A DNA stretch of 64,000 bases from Daejeonella lutea. Its GTDB lineage: Bacteria; Bacteroidota; Bacteroidia; Sphingobacteriales; Sphingobacteriaceae. The position numbers were made by a program, and so were the translations under genes. The stretch spans positions 1,796,943-1,860,942 of the forward strand of contig NZ_FUYR01000001.1 in assembly GCF_900168015.1 (NCBI RefSeq), in the 5' to 3' direction. Below the pieces are notes generated by a model. It was given only the letters and a program-made list of their open reading frames with translations, was not told the origin of the DNA and made no database searches. Below, one piece after another: positions 1 through 10,200 of the stretch. Position 1 is the first letter of the stretch; every line of letters begins with the position of its first letter.

Positions 1-1849
1 GGTCGATCATACCCAGAAAAGGCGCAATACCGGTGCCATTGGAAATCATCAGAACCGGTGCTCCATTGTTAGGGAAATGGAAATGCTTGTTCGCATCTAT
101 CCGTGCCCTGATCTTATCTCCGGGCTTAAGACTGTTCAAATAACCGGATCCGAGCCCACCGGGATAGAGTTTCACGCTTAGCTGGATAGCGTCGCCGATT
201 TTCCCAATCGAGTACAGGCGCTCGCGGTGGTCGTTGGCCGGATAAATAGCTAACAGATCCCCTGACGTATATTTCACCCGTCCCGAAGGCTTGAGCGTGA
301 TCAGGAAAGCCCCTTCCGCATGGCTAAGCTCCGATCTTCCGGTCACGGTTAGGGTCTGAGGACGTTTCGGCTTCACCTGGAATACTGCCGGAGAAATATT
401 TAATTGCACTCCAGCCTGCTGCGACCATTGGGAAGCCCATTGCATAAATTCGTCAGGCGACCGGTCATTGACCGTATGGATCTCCAGCAGTGGCAGGGCC
501 CATTCCTGAGCCGCAAGCTTATTATTGACCTCAAAAGCAAACTTGCAGAAATCCGGGTAGGAATGCGATCCGAACCCCACAACAGAAAACTTAACCGGCT
601 TAGGCTGGTGGATTTTTTCAAGGCGCGACAGGAATTTCGCAGCGTTAACCGGAGCATCACCCAGGCCATAGGTTGCAGTCAGCACGATGAGGTGCTCTGC
701 TTTTGGGAAGGTATCATAACTATTAAGCTCAGCGATGTAGCACTTCTCCCCCGCATCTAAAAGCTGCTTATAAATCGTTCTGGCAAAAAAGAAGGTGTTG
801 CCGTTTTCCGAGCCTACTAAAATAATAAAACGGCAATCACCCGCTTTATATTTATTCTTCACCTTATTAGCGATCCGCTTCAGCGTAATAGCAAAACCAG
901 AATAGATAAAGAACAAAATATTAACGGTTGCCAGGGCAAGGATCAAAGCCCAGATCCAGTTCGTTCGCCCGGTATGAAGGTCAAGGCTGAGCTCAGTCAG
1001 CATGGCCGTTTGGGTATAAGGTATTTCACTCAGGATGTCGCCGTTTAGCTGGTTAACCACCAACTCCCTGTCCTTAAGCTTCAGGGTATAGTAGTCTTCA
1101 GGATCTTCTGAGAAAGGAAATTCGATGCTTTTAACATCGGCAAAAAGAGTCTTAGTAAAGACCGGAAATTCTGCTGGTACACGCTTATTATCAGTGCTGA
1201 TAGAGTCGAAGTCGATATTATGTGAGATCTGCTGGGTTTTTATTACCTCGAACCTGGCAAGCGACAGATATGTTCCCGAAAAAGCGATAATTATGATAAA
1301 TATCAAAGAAACACGCCCCAGTACCACATGGTAGTATTGTGCAAAGTTCTCCCTGACGATCTTTGAAAAAAAACGCTTTACCCCGCGCTGCCGCTGTATG
1401 ACCAGAATGGTGCCGGAAACGGCAATCAGAAGCAGGAGAAATGAAGTAAGCCCGATTATAAACCTTCCGGTTTCTTTTAAAAACAAAGACCTGTGAAATG
1501 CAGTAACCCATTGAAAAAAGCTGCTCTGCTCGGCCGGGATACCCAGGGACTTTCCTGTCCGGGGATCGATATATACGGTTACATTCTCCAGTTGCTCATT
1601 TGTACCGTTCAGGATCACAAACTGATTGGCATCAACCGTAATGTCGGTTACCTCAGGATAAGCTTTTTTTATCGCTGGTATCGCTTCTGCCAGTGTGATC
1701 TGGTTGAAATTATTAACCCGGTAGGGAAGAGTTTTTTGAGCTACCGGATCAAAGGCCAGGATGATGCCGGTGAAGGAAGCAAGAAGTATAAAAATAAAAG
1801 AAGATACAGCCAGGGCTAAATGACTGTATCTCCAGATTGAAATCGTCAT
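1..1849 (-). CDS. PepSY-TM / flavodoxin / ferredoxin-NADP reductase-type flavoprotein (C-terminus outside window)
   Basis: The start is the ATG whose complement lies at 1847-1849; the frame stays open to the window edge, so the C-terminus is missing. The N-terminal ~300 residues form a PepSY-type membrane part: a first membrane helix (SFIFILLASFTGIILAF), a PepSY-like loop, then further helices. At about residues 330-480 follows a flavodoxin domain (GSENGNTFFFARTIY as phosphate loop, LTATYGLGDAP), then an FAD-binding reductase domain with RLYSIGK and a pyridine-nucleotide segment ISNGTGIAPF. Such proteins pass electrons from cytoplasmic NAD(P)H across the inner membrane, often for iron or other metal reduction. 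The stop of the DUF2271 gene lies 9 bases upstream, so the two are probably co-transcribed. Family assignment is firm; substrate is inferred. Confidence 0.9.
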   Translation of the reverse strand, partial: MTISIWRYSHLALAVSSFIFILLASFTGIILAFDPVAQKTLPYRVNNFNQITLAEAIPAIKKAYPEVTDITVDANQFVILNGTNEQLENVTVYIDPRTGKSLGIPAEQSSFFQWVTAFHRSLFLKETGRFIIGLTSFLLLLIAVSGTILVIQRQRGVKRFFSKIVRENFAQYYHVVLGRVSLIFIIIIAFSGTYLSLARFEVIKTQQISHNIDFDSISTDNKRVPAEFPVFTKTLFADVKSIEFPFSEDPEDYYTLKLKDRELVVNQLNGDILSEIPYTQTAMLTELSLDLHTGRTNWIWALILALATVNILFFIYSGFAITLKRIANKVKNKYKAGDCRFIILVGSENGNTFFFARTIYKQLLDAGEKCYIAELNSYDTFPKAEHLIVLTATYGLGDAPVNAAKFLSRLEKIHQPKPVKFSVVGFGSHSYPDFCKFAFEVNNKLAAQEWALPLLEIHTVNDRSPDEFMQWASQWSQQAGVQLNISPAVFQVKPKRPQTLTVTGRSELSHAEGAFLITLKPSGRVKYTSGDLLAIYPANDHRERLYSIGKIGDAIQLSVKLYPGGLGSGYLNSLKPGDKIRARIDANKHFHFPNNGAPVLMISNGTGIAPFLGMID

Positions 1850-1858
1850 AAAGCCTGC

Positions 1859-2350
1859 TTAGTTAGGGCTCATGCGAACGTATCGAATATAGCCTTTGCC
1901 ATCAATTTTGCCGGAAACATTTGCTTTGGTAAGGGGTACTTCCAGGTCTTTAACGTGATATTCTTTGTCTTCCACAGCTACCTCAAACCGCAGCGTATAA
2001 CCTTTGTCGATCTTCGAATCTTCTATTTCGAATACCTTGATTGCACGGTCGCCTCCAGCTACTGAAGCACCAGTGATCGCGCTGATGTTAACAGGCTTTT
2101 TCTTCTGAAACTTATGCCATTCTTCCAGATCCTTGTACCATTCTTTATCCGTAGCCATCATATAGATAGTCTTTTCATACGCACCCTTCGGATTTATAAG
2201 AGAAACGACGATATAAGCTTCCTCACCCACGTAGTTGGTCATCTGGACCATACATTTATATTTCTTAGTCCCGGGCTTTTGCGCGAAAGCAAAAACTGAA
2301 CTGCAGATCAACAGGGCAAACGCCAGTGTTATTTTAAAAAGGCTATTCAT
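1859..2350 (-). CDS. exported DUF2271 family protein
   Basis: This is a 163-residue protein with a signal peptide (hydrophobic residues 6-22, cleavage probably after AFA) and a compact DUF2271-like domain. DUF2271 proteins are periplasmic and are often encoded beside PepSY flavoproteins and ApbE, as here with the PepSY reductase just downstream. Residues 90-96 read SAITGAS, which resembles the ApbE flavinylation motif ([ST]GA[ST]), with S96 as possible FMN acceptor; the usual leading Asp is not present. A role as periplasmic electron acceptor of the PepSY reductase is inferred. The stop of the ankyrin gene is one base upstream, so translation may be coupled. Confidence 0.82.
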   Translation of the reverse strand: MNSLFKITLAFALLICSSVFAFAQKPGTKKYKCMVQMTNYVGEEAYIVVSLINPKGAYEKTIYMMATDKEWYKDLEEWHKFQKKKPVNISAITGASVAGGDRAIKVFEIEDSKIDKGYTLRFEVAVEDKEYHVKDLEVPLTKANVSGKIDGKGYIRYVRMSPN

Positions 2351-2351
2351 A

Positions 2352-3821
2352 TTATTTCAGGAAGTCTATTGATACCTTATTTTTCGACAAGTACTCATTT
2401 TCCTTGGCCAGGTCGTACGCTGTCTCATCAAACTCAGTCTTGGTTGCTTTCTTTGCACCAATCTCAAGCATGTATTTAATCAGGCTATCGTCTTTAGCAC
2501 TCATTGCTGCTTTATGCAACGCAGTATATCCCTCTTTATTTTTCGCGTCTTTATCAATATTAAGACCTTCAACCTTTTTGATAAGTGTAAGGTCATTCTT
2601 CGCAACAGCAAGGTGGTAAAGGGTATTGCCGTTTTGCTGAGGTGCTGCAAAATTTAATCCCTTGTCCTGAAGCAGCTTTAACTTAGCATCAAAAGCAACT
2701 GAATTCTGCGGAGTATAAGATTGTACCAGGTAATAAGCCAGGTTATCTCCATTCTTATCCACAACCTTAACATCAGCTCCTTTGGCAATCAGAGCAGCCA
2801 CAACTTCAGGACTGTTACCGCGCACAGCCAGAGCGAGTGCCGAAAGGCCATTTTTATTTTTCTGATTGATGTCTTTTACGCTGGCACCTAACAATTCAAT
2901 TGCCGCCAGGTCTCTGTTCGCCGCTGCCGCATTCATAAACGCAGTGTTACCGTCAATGTCGGCTTTATTAACGTCTACTCCCTTCGAGATAAAATATTTT
3001 ATTATTTCAGATTGTTTGTCTTTACGTGCTATAGCGTGTAACACAGTCTCGCCATTTTTACCAATCACCGTCGGCTTTAATTTTAAGTTCTCCAGGTATT
3101 GATATAATTCCAGCGTATTGGCGCCTGAGCGACCGCCCTGGGCTGCAAAAAGGAATGCATTATCATTGTACTTCACACCTTTTTCAATCAGTTTAGCTAA
3201 AACATCTATTTTACCTGTTCGGGCCACATAATTGAAAATAGTATTTCCATTGGCATCTGTATTATTGATATCGAGTCCTTTCGACGTGAAATAATTTAGC
3301 AGAGCAAAGTCTTTGTCGGCGCCGGCACTGATCAGCAAGGCATTTGCTCCATCCTGGTTCACATCCTTTTTCAGGTCTGCACCTTTGCTCAGCAAAAGGT
3401 CATAAACCTTAGTATTCGCCTGACCAGAACCAGCCGCGAAATTTACCGGGTTTGCACCATGGTCATCAACCATATTTACTTTTGCCCCCTTATTCAAAAG
3501 GAATTCCATAATCTCGGTGTTACCGGCAGTGGCCGACCAGAAAATATAAGTCCGACCGTCATGGGTAAGTTTGTTCACGTCGTTTCCTTTTTGCGACAGC
3601 AGAAATTTTATCGACTCATTGGGGGCTTTCTCTGAAATCGCTAACACCACCGGATCATAGTTGGCGCTGTTTAACGCTGCCGGGTCGTTTCCCTTTTGGA
3701 TTTCAGCCTGAATAGAAGCAACATTTGGAGCCGTTTTCCAGTAAGCCCGGTCAAGAAATACATTTTGTGCGCTTACAGCGAATGAACCGAAAGCCAGCAT
3801 TGCAGTTAATAAATACTTCAT
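2352..3821 (-). CDS. exported ankyrin-repeat protein
   Basis: The 489-residue protein has a signal peptide (LLTAMLAFGSFAVSA) followed almost entirely by ankyrin repeats. At least nine are visible through recurring DGxTxxxxAA and GADVN/GADVK signatures, for example GRTYIFWSATAGNTEIMEF, GNTAFMNAAAANRDLAAI and GYTALHKAAMSAKDDSLI. Ankyrin arrays bind proteins; the partner is unknown. It is the first gene of a tight minus-strand unit with the DUF2271 and PepSY reductase genes, so a scaffold role in periplasmic redox or iron handling is possible but inferred. The 154 bases upstream separate it from chrA and hold its likely promoter. Confidence 0.9.
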   Translation of the reverse strand: MKYLLTAMLAFGSFAVSAQNVFLDRAYWKTAPNVASIQAEIQKGNDPAALNSANYDPVVLAISEKAPNESIKFLLSQKGNDVNKLTHDGRTYIFWSATAGNTEIMEFLLNKGAKVNMVDDHGANPVNFAAGSGQANTKVYDLLLSKGADLKKDVNQDGANALLISAGADKDFALLNYFTSKGLDINNTDANGNTIFNYVARTGKIDVLAKLIEKGVKYNDNAFLFAAQGGRSGANTLELYQYLENLKLKPTVIGKNGETVLHAIARKDKQSEIIKYFISKGVDVNKADIDGNTAFMNAAAANRDLAAIELLGASVKDINQKNKNGLSALALAVRGNSPEVVAALIAKGADVKVVDKNGDNLAYYLVQSYTPQNSVAFDAKLKLLQDKGLNFAAPQQNGNTLYHLAVAKNDLTLIKKVEGLNIDKDAKNKEGYTALHKAAMSAKDDSLIKYMLEIGAKKATKTEFDETAYDLAKENEYLSKNKVSIDFLK

Positions 3822-3975
3822 TTCAATTATTTAAGATGATGATATTAAAATTCCAGACTGGTTACCCAGCTGCCGGCAAATTTAATAAGATTGATTCTAA
3901 ATAAGAAGGATCGAGTGAAATATATTATTAATGGTCTGAATTAAGCGCTGAATGGCCTGGAGCGGGAATGTTTAA

Positions 3976-5136
3976 TTAAAAGCTTTTTATCAGTATTCCG
4001 ACGATAGCCGCCGCTAAAATAACATAGGGCTCCTGCAGCTTTTTAATATAAATCAATGCCAACACAGATACTGCCGCGATTAAAGCAGTAGGGGTATCAA
4101 TAATTGATCGCATAGCAATAATGATCACCGAACCTAAAAGTGCACCAATTACGGCCGCCGTAATACCGTCGACGAATGCCTTTATACTCCGATTCTTTGC
4201 TATTCTCTTAAAGGAAGGCGCCAAAACAACCGTAAATAGAAAACAAGGCAGGAAGGTCGCCAAAGCAGCAACTGATGCACCGGGAAATCCCGCGACCAGA
4301 TAACCTATAAATCCCACGGTAATTACCACAGGTCCGGGTGTAATCATAGCAACGGCTACCGAATCAACAAACTCAGCTTCAGTCAGCCACCGATATTCCT
4401 GCACGACACCAGCATGCAGGAACGGCACTATCGCGAGCCCGCTGCCAAAAACAAATGCCCCGGCTTTGGTGAAGAAAAAGGCTATCTGGACCAAGGTTGT
4501 TGTTGAATAATCCCAAAAACCTATTCCTGTCAATAACACTGATGGTAGTACCGGCTTTTTAAACCATTTCGGGGGAGCCTTGATAAACATGTAGATCAGA
4601 CCAGCTAACACAAACAACAGTACCTCTTCCCGCTGAGTGATCACAGTAATGATCGCACCGATCAAATAAAAAATCCACAGCAGCCAGTTTGACCTGAAGG
4701 AATCCAAATTTACTTTACCAATTGATTTAATGGTAAGCTTATAAGCGCTCATTGCAATGATGCCGATAACAGAAGCGCCCACTCCATAAAAAACGGCCTG
4801 CATCCAGGGTAGCCCGCTATATAATTTATAAGCCATTCCCAGCAGCAGCACCATGACAAAGGACGGAAGCACAAAAGCGAGGCCGATCAGTGTTGCACCT
4901 AACAGCCTATAATGTACGAAGCCGATATAGATTCCTAATTGAGCTGCCAGGGGTCCGGGAGCCAGCTGAGCCAAAGCGAGCCCCTCTTTGTATTCTTCCT
5001 CGGTGAGCCATTTTTTTTCCTCCACCAGATCGCGGTGCATATAGCCGACCAGGGCAACAGGCCCGCCAAAGCCCCATGTACCGAGTTTTAAGAAATATAA
5101 AGTGAGTTCCTTTAGTGAATAGGACGGCTTGCTCAT
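3976..5136 (-). CDS. chrA: chromate transporter, two-domain ChrA type
   Basis: This 386-residue integral membrane protein carries two homologous CHR domains. The first has GFGGPVALVGYMHRDLVEEK and LAQLAPGPLAAQLGIYIG; the second has FGSGLAIVPFLHAGVV and AMITPGPVVITVGFIGY. This is the long-chain CHR family, which exports chromate. Hydrophobic helices fill the rest. It lies 60 bases after the ChrB-AraC fusion gene on the same strand, and co-expression is likely. Chromate is the family substrate; sulfate or another oxyanion cannot be excluded. Confidence 0.93.
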   Translation of the reverse strand: MSKPSYSLKELTLYFLKLGTWGFGGPVALVGYMHRDLVEEKKWLTEEEYKEGLALAQLAPGPLAAQLGIYIGFVHYRLLGATLIGLAFVLPSFVMVLLLGMAYKLYSGLPWMQAVFYGVGASVIGIIAMSAYKLTIKSIGKVNLDSFRSNWLLWIFYLIGAIITVITQREEVLLFVLAGLIYMFIKAPPKWFKKPVLPSVLLTGIGFWDYSTTTLVQIAFFFTKAGAFVFGSGLAIVPFLHAGVVQEYRWLTEAEFVDSVAVAMITPGPVVITVGFIGYLVAGFPGASVAALATFLPCFLFTVVLAPSFKRIAKNRSIKAFVDGITAAVIGALLGSVIIIAMRSIIDTPTALIAAVSVLALIYIKKLQEPYVILAAAIVGILIKSF

Positions 5137-5196
5137 TTGCGATCAATAATCTTTTTGCAAGATTACATTCCTGGCAAACCTTAAAATAGAACGTTA

Positions 5197-6060
5197 TTAA
5201 CTTTTAGCATCCTTTTTACTTTTCAGGTTTTCTTTTTTATAGTTCGCCGGACTGGCCCCTGTTTGTTTCTTGAAGATCCGCGTAAAATGACTTTGGTCAG
5301 AAAAGCCCGTCAGGTAAGCAATTTCGGTAAGGCTATGCTCGGCGGTTTCGATTAACTGACAGGCTTTGTCGATCCGCAGCTTGCGCATATAATCGCCAAA
5401 ACTTAGATTGTCGAAATGCTTGGAGAATTCCCTGGAAAGATATGCCGGATTAATCTCCAGTTCACTGGAAGCCTGCTGCAGGCTTAAGGTCATGTTGGTG
5501 TCCAGCTGATCCTGGATCATCTCTTTCAGCGACTTTGCCCATGCGGGTGTTCGGCTGCCCTTTTCTTTTTTCAGATACTGATGGTAAACCTGTAATAAAA
5601 GCTGCTCCGCGGTATCCCCCTGACTGTGCTTCTTTTTATATAAATGCCGAGCCCAGCTGTATAGGCCATCATATATAAGCAGACCTATAGCAAGCAATTC
5701 GTGGTCATTTGAGCTGTTATAAGCCAGACCCGAAAAAATAGCTTCGAGGCCTGCAGACTGCGGTGCAAAATCATGGCGATCGGTGTCGGCTCCCCGAACG
5801 ATCGCTGCAATACGATACAGCGCCGGATCTTTCAGCTGATGCTTTTTCAGAATATAATCAAAGGTACACTGATCATCATAATGACTGTATTCCACGCCGG
5901 GCAGATCAAAGGGAATTGCGCCAAGTTCCTTAGCCTGAGAAAGCACCCGGTCGTAAGGCACATAAATAATTTCCGCTTCTGCATCTATAAACCGCCTGAT
6001 CAACCACGGACATGCAATACGGTCAATTTTCGGCTTCTCACGAGTAATCCACTTTGTCAT
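5197..6060 (-). CDS. ChrB-domain / AraC-type regulator fusion
   Basis: Residues 1-~145 match the ChrB C-terminal chromate-resistance domain: WITREKPKIDRIACPWLIRR, then VPYDRV, FDYILKKH and AIVRGADTD. Residues ~175-280 form an AraC/XylS double helix-turn-helix (SLQQASSELEINPAYLSREF and SLTEIAYLTGFSDQSHFTRI). The first part is thought to sense or handle chromate; the second binds DNA. It is encoded directly upstream of chrA, so it probably senses oxyanion and controls the pair. The start follows a Shine-Dalgarno-like AAGGAAC. ChrB regulators of Proteobacteria do not carry an AraC domain, so the architecture is notable. Confidence 0.88.
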   Translation of the reverse strand: MTKWITREKPKIDRIACPWLIRRFIDAEAEIIYVPYDRVLSQAKELGAIPFDLPGVEYSHYDDQCTFDYILKKHQLKDPALYRIAAIVRGADTDRHDFAPQSAGLEAIFSGLAYNSSNDHELLAIGLLIYDGLYSWARHLYKKKHSQGDTAEQLLLQVYHQYLKKEKGSRTPAWAKSLKEMIQDQLDTNMTLSLQQASSELEINPAYLSREFSKHFDNLSFGDYMRKLRIDKACQLIETAEHSLTEIAYLTGFSDQSHFTRIFKKQTGASPANYKKENLKSKKDAKS

Positions 6061-6134
6061 ATTGTTCCTTGAGGAAGTAAATATCCAGAATATGAACCGT
6101 AATTCCCTATCTTAAACCTTCCCGTTAAATGTGA

Positions 6135-6329
<195 letters not shown>

Positions 6330-6336
6330 ATTTATT

Positions 6337-6344
6337 TATCTTTG
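6337..6344 (+). promoter_or_regulatory. Bacteroidota -7 box (TATCTTTG)
   Basis: TATCTTTG matches TAnnTTTG and ends five bases before the GTG start of the receiver gene. With usual spacing the transcript would begin at or very near the start codon, so the message may be leaderless. No clear -33 TTTG is visible because the upstream DNA is the repeat array. Confidence 0.5.
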
Positions 6345-6349
6345 CATCC

Positions 6350-6709
6350 GTGAGGAAAAACTTATTTATTGTTGAACGGGATCCTGATATCCTGAACATC
6401 CTAACACATATCTTTCAGGACCATGGATATGTGGTTACACCGTTTTCGGCTGAGTTTGGAGTATTGGAAAGAATTCAGAATGAAAAGCCCGATGCGGTGT
6501 TACTTGACATTATCAGACCTACGGCAGAAAGCACCATTCTTTGCCGGGAAATCAAGGCTGATCCCGAGCTGAAGTATACACCAATTATTGCCCTATCGAC
6601 ACATATGGAACCGCATAAGATCCATTCGATCTGTGCTGATAAAGTTATAGGCAAACCCTTTGATATTTCAGACCTGATCGACGCTGTTGAAAGCGAGCTG
6701 GCAGAGTAG
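6350..6709 (+). CDS. single-domain response regulator (receiver only)
   Basis: This 119-residue protein is one CheY-like receiver domain without an output domain. The acidic pocket is E9/D11, the phosphoacceptor is D53 (VLLDIIRP), the switch Ser/Thr lies at S83/T84 and the conserved lysine is K102 (GKPFD). The start is GTG, because no ATG occurs before the first beta-strand. A -7 box ends five bases upstream. No kinase gene is adjacent, so it may act in a phosphorelay or by protein contact. It is convergent with the glyoxalase gene across a strong hairpin. Confidence 0.88.
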   Translation: MRKNLFIVERDPDILNILTHIFQDHGYVVTPFSAEFGVLERIQNEKPDAVLLDIIRPTAESTILCREIKADPELKYTPIIALSTHMEPHKIHSICADKVIGKPFDISDLIDAVESELAE

Positions 6710-6726
6710 TCTTATTTCTTTAAATA

Positions 6727-6762
6727 TTCCGTTCCTGTAAATATCCTTTACAGGAACAGGAA
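6727..6762. terminator. bidirectional hairpin terminator
   Basis: GTTCCTGTAAA (6731-6741) pairs perfectly with TTTACAGGAAC (6747-6757), an 11-bp stem with a 5-base loop, extended by TTCC/GGAA. A/T-rich sequence follows on both sides. It sits between two convergent genes and can serve both. Confidence 0.8.
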
Positions 6763-6766
6763 TAAA

Positions 6767-7159
6767 TTATTCCATTGAGAAGAGCCCGAAAGGATTTCCT
6801 TCAGTATCTACACAGATCGAACAGAATCCGAATTCGCCGATAGAAAATTTCGGACGGCTTACTATTCCCCCTGCTTCTTTGACGCGGCTTTCTTCTACGC
6901 TGGCATCTTTACATGGGAAATACACCATTGTATTGACACAATTGCCGTCTCCTTCTTTGGTGCCCGCCATTTCAATCAGTGCCCCGGATACACCCTGGTT
7001 TTCCATTGGTGAGAAAAAAGACATCTTCATTTCTTCAGGAGAATCACCGGGAGCTCCACTGTCAATAAAATTCGTCCCTAAAACCGCATGGTAGAATTTC
7101 TTTGCCCGCTCCATGTCTTTTACATAGATCTCGAACCAGCAAATAATGTTTTCGTTCAT
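6767..7159 (-). CDS. VOC-superfamily (glyoxalase/bleomycin-resistance fold) protein
   Basis: The 130-residue protein has the vicinal-oxygen-chelate fold in two beta-alpha-beta-beta-beta repeats: CWFEIYVKDMERAKKFYHAV at the N-terminus and FGFCSICVDTEGNPFGLFSM at the C-terminus. Close relatives in Bacteroidota are annotated as VOC family proteins without a known substrate. Upstream on the minus strand, TAACTTTA resembles a -7 box. It appears monocistronic. Confidence 0.88.
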   Translation of the reverse strand: MNENIICWFEIYVKDMERAKKFYHAVLGTNFIDSGAPGDSPEEMKMSFFSPMENQGVSGALIEMAGTKEGDGNCVNTMVYFPCKDASVEESRVKEAGGIVSRPKFSIGEFGFCSICVDTEGNPFGLFSME

Positions 7160-7271
7160 ATTGATAAGTATTAGTTCATCTCATAAAGTTAGGGCATACG
7201 AGAATTTTTTAAAATGCCAAACAGGTCATGTTAGGGGGCAGTTCCGGACAAACTGATCAGGATTGACACTC

Positions 7272-10200
7272 TTATTTTTTCACCTCAATAAAATTATCCT
7301 TTGTATCCCAGTCAATAAGCAGGTTTGCCGGGTCTATAGCAGCGACAGCAGGTTCAGTTGGAACTGTCACCGTGATCGTCTGCTGTTTCGAATGTATAAG
7401 ATACTTATCAAGATAAAGCGCCCTTCTTTCCTGAGCATTTTTTGCATGTGCATAAATCCCGATTTCAATCCAATCCCGCAGGGGAACTTCGGTTTCCCGG
7501 CCGCGGGCACTTACTAAACTTTTACGGGCATTCACTACAAAGGTCACCTCCCATTGTCCGGTTTTGGTCTTCCTGAGCTTGGCTTGCTTAGCCTCGAGGT
7601 CCCAAAAGGTGTTTCTCTTAAAGAGGTCGGCAAGCAGGTACTGCACAGAATCCGGTGTAACTGCTTCCAGTTCATGATATAGATCCAGGGAATTGGACAG
7701 GCTTTGCCCGGGCTTACTGTGCTTGTTGAGCAGATTCCTTATGGCCGTATTCACTTTGTTTCGGCCAATGTATTTACTCATCGCATACAGCGCCAGTGGG
7801 CCCTTGCGATAATTCTGGTAAAAATCAGCAGCCATCAATAGGGGAACCGCCGCACGGGTACGTGGGTTTTCGTATTCCTCGCGGAGAAAATTCAAGAGTT
7901 TTTCCAGGTGGCCGGCACCATATTTCTCCTCCATGACCCCCATTGCGGTATACCACGCCAGGCTTTCCGACAGCAAACCGGCACCTTCAAGATAGGCATA
8001 TCGCAGCTGGTTGCCCCACCACTGGTGTGCAAGTTCATGAGCCACTACCGCTGTCACCAGGTCAAAACCACGCTCATCCTCCTTTGGATTTAACAGGAAG
8101 AATCCTTCCTCGGCGGTAATATTAATTGTTGATGCATGATTGCCCATTCCATACCCGGGATAGGACACAAACCGGATCTGTTTGTGGGGATAAGGACCGA
8201 ATTCCCGGCTGAAGTAATCCAACGAGGCTTTAACACTGTTCACCATCAGACTGATGTTCTCGCTGTGACCCGGGTTATTTAAAATCTCAATAGCAACCGG
8301 CGGGAAGGCTGCGTTGGACGACTTCCATATCTGCCGATAACTGGCATAGTTCGCTGAAAAGAAAAAGTACTCATTCCGGATCAGCGCATCTGAAGCGTAG
8401 TGAAAGTACTTCCGTTTGCCTTTCGTCCAGGTTTTGCGCAATGTTCCGGGTGCGACCGCCAACTGATCAGCATCAGTAACGACGACTGCATTAAACTTGA
8501 TGTGCTCTGCGAACGGCGCATATTTCCTCGCCTGCAGGTCATATAGCGAAGCATTAGTCTGGCGGGCAGCAAGCTGAAACTCTTTACGTTTACCAGCTTC
8601 ATCAAGTTCGCGGTAGGGCTGATAACCAATGACAGGCAGATGCTCCCGATTGCTGAAATTTGTACCCTTATTTTTCACTATCTGGATCTCCCCATTATTC
8701 GTGAACCCGCGCGCCTGGTGCTCAACAAGAAAATTCATCCGGAGCGAGTCGCCCGGAGAAAGTGATTCCTGAAGTGTATAGATCAATACACCTGCTTCCC
8801 GGTCAGTTGCAAGCAGCTTTGCCGCAGGGCTAAAGTTTATTCCGTTAGTTTCCGACAGATCGGATACTGCAACTAATATCGTGTCAATTGATACCGGGCT
8901 CCTGTTCACTAATTGATAGTTCCCCCTCGCGGTGAACTGCCTTTTGCCAGGGAATATTTCAACGTGCAGGTCGACGTCGGCTACAAGGGGTTGAGCCAGG
9001 TTTCTGTACCGGCCATAACGGTGTTCATATTCCGCCCGCCCGGCAGTAATGTCCGTGGATGGGACGTACTCATTGAGGATGTTAGTATTGTAATAGATAA
9101 AGCCACCTGTCAATACCACAAGAGCAACTGCAGCAGAAAGTCCAAAGGCAGTTTGGCGCGAAAAGCGCCGCCGCATCTGCTGCAGACGTGCTCCCAGGCT
9201 CGTCTCCCTGCTGCGAACCCAAAGCAGTTTAGCAATCACGGCGAGCAAAAGCGACCAGCCTATCCAATAAGCCTTAAACCAAAGCCATGCTGATACAGAC
9301 TGAAACCCGCCCATGCTGGTGTAGGACCATTCCGGACTGGCACTAAATATCAGCAGTTTATGTTCCAAACCGAGATTTGCGGCATAAACGATACATGCAA
9401 AAACAATGAGGGAAACCAGGTGGGCAACATATTTCTGATTTATCAGCACATGCAAAAACAGGATCAAGGCCGCAAAAATCAGACATTCGATCAGCTGAAA
9501 GCCAAAAAGAGTTTTCAGGTATAGCGACGGCTCCAAGCTGGCTCCCCCTATGGCGAGCTGGGCTAAAATCCCTGCTGTCGTCAAAAATACCAACCAGCAA
9601 ATAAGCATAAGTGCTAGCGCCAGGAACTTACTCACGAATAATACCCAGTTAGGTACAGGTGCCGGGTTTAACAGCTCGGCAACACCGCTTTCCCTTTCCC
9701 GCCATAGGAGCTCACCCGCATAGAAAATAGTTAGCAGATAGATCAGGATCCAGAACTTCCCCGGATTAGTAAGCGGGCCATTTAAGAGGAGCAATACCTG
9801 GTCAGTTGATGCCAGCAGGGGCACACCCTTGGCTTTTAAGTTTCCTGGCATCGCCGCCCCGACGATAAGCGCAATAAAAGCCAGGAGATAAAGTCCCGAA
9901 CCCTTTTTAGCAATCGCCATAAACGACTGAGATACCATGACCCTTAGCTGCTGAAACCCTGCAGCCAGATTAAAATCGCCGCTTTCTAATGGTAACGATG
10001 CTGTACCACGCCAGTCGAGCAGCGCTGAATCAGTCCTGCTATCAGCATTTACACTTTTTTTAGCACTGCCAACAGAAGCAGGGCTTGTGAACTGAAAACG
10101 GAAATATGCGAAGGCAAGCACTGAAAGAGATATACCCAGCCAGACTAAGCGATTTGCCAGAAAGATCCCCTCGAGTTCAATCAGGCGGGTATTCAATTCA

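Noticed and set aside
404-760. A 118-codon plus-strand frame inside the reductase gene
   Set aside because: It is antisense to a gene with clear flavodoxin and reductase motifs and has no domain of its own.
9329-9345. TGGCAC words within genes (for example near 9329, 28720 and 34412)
   Set aside because: They lie inside coding regions without operator sites or a following start codon in the right place.
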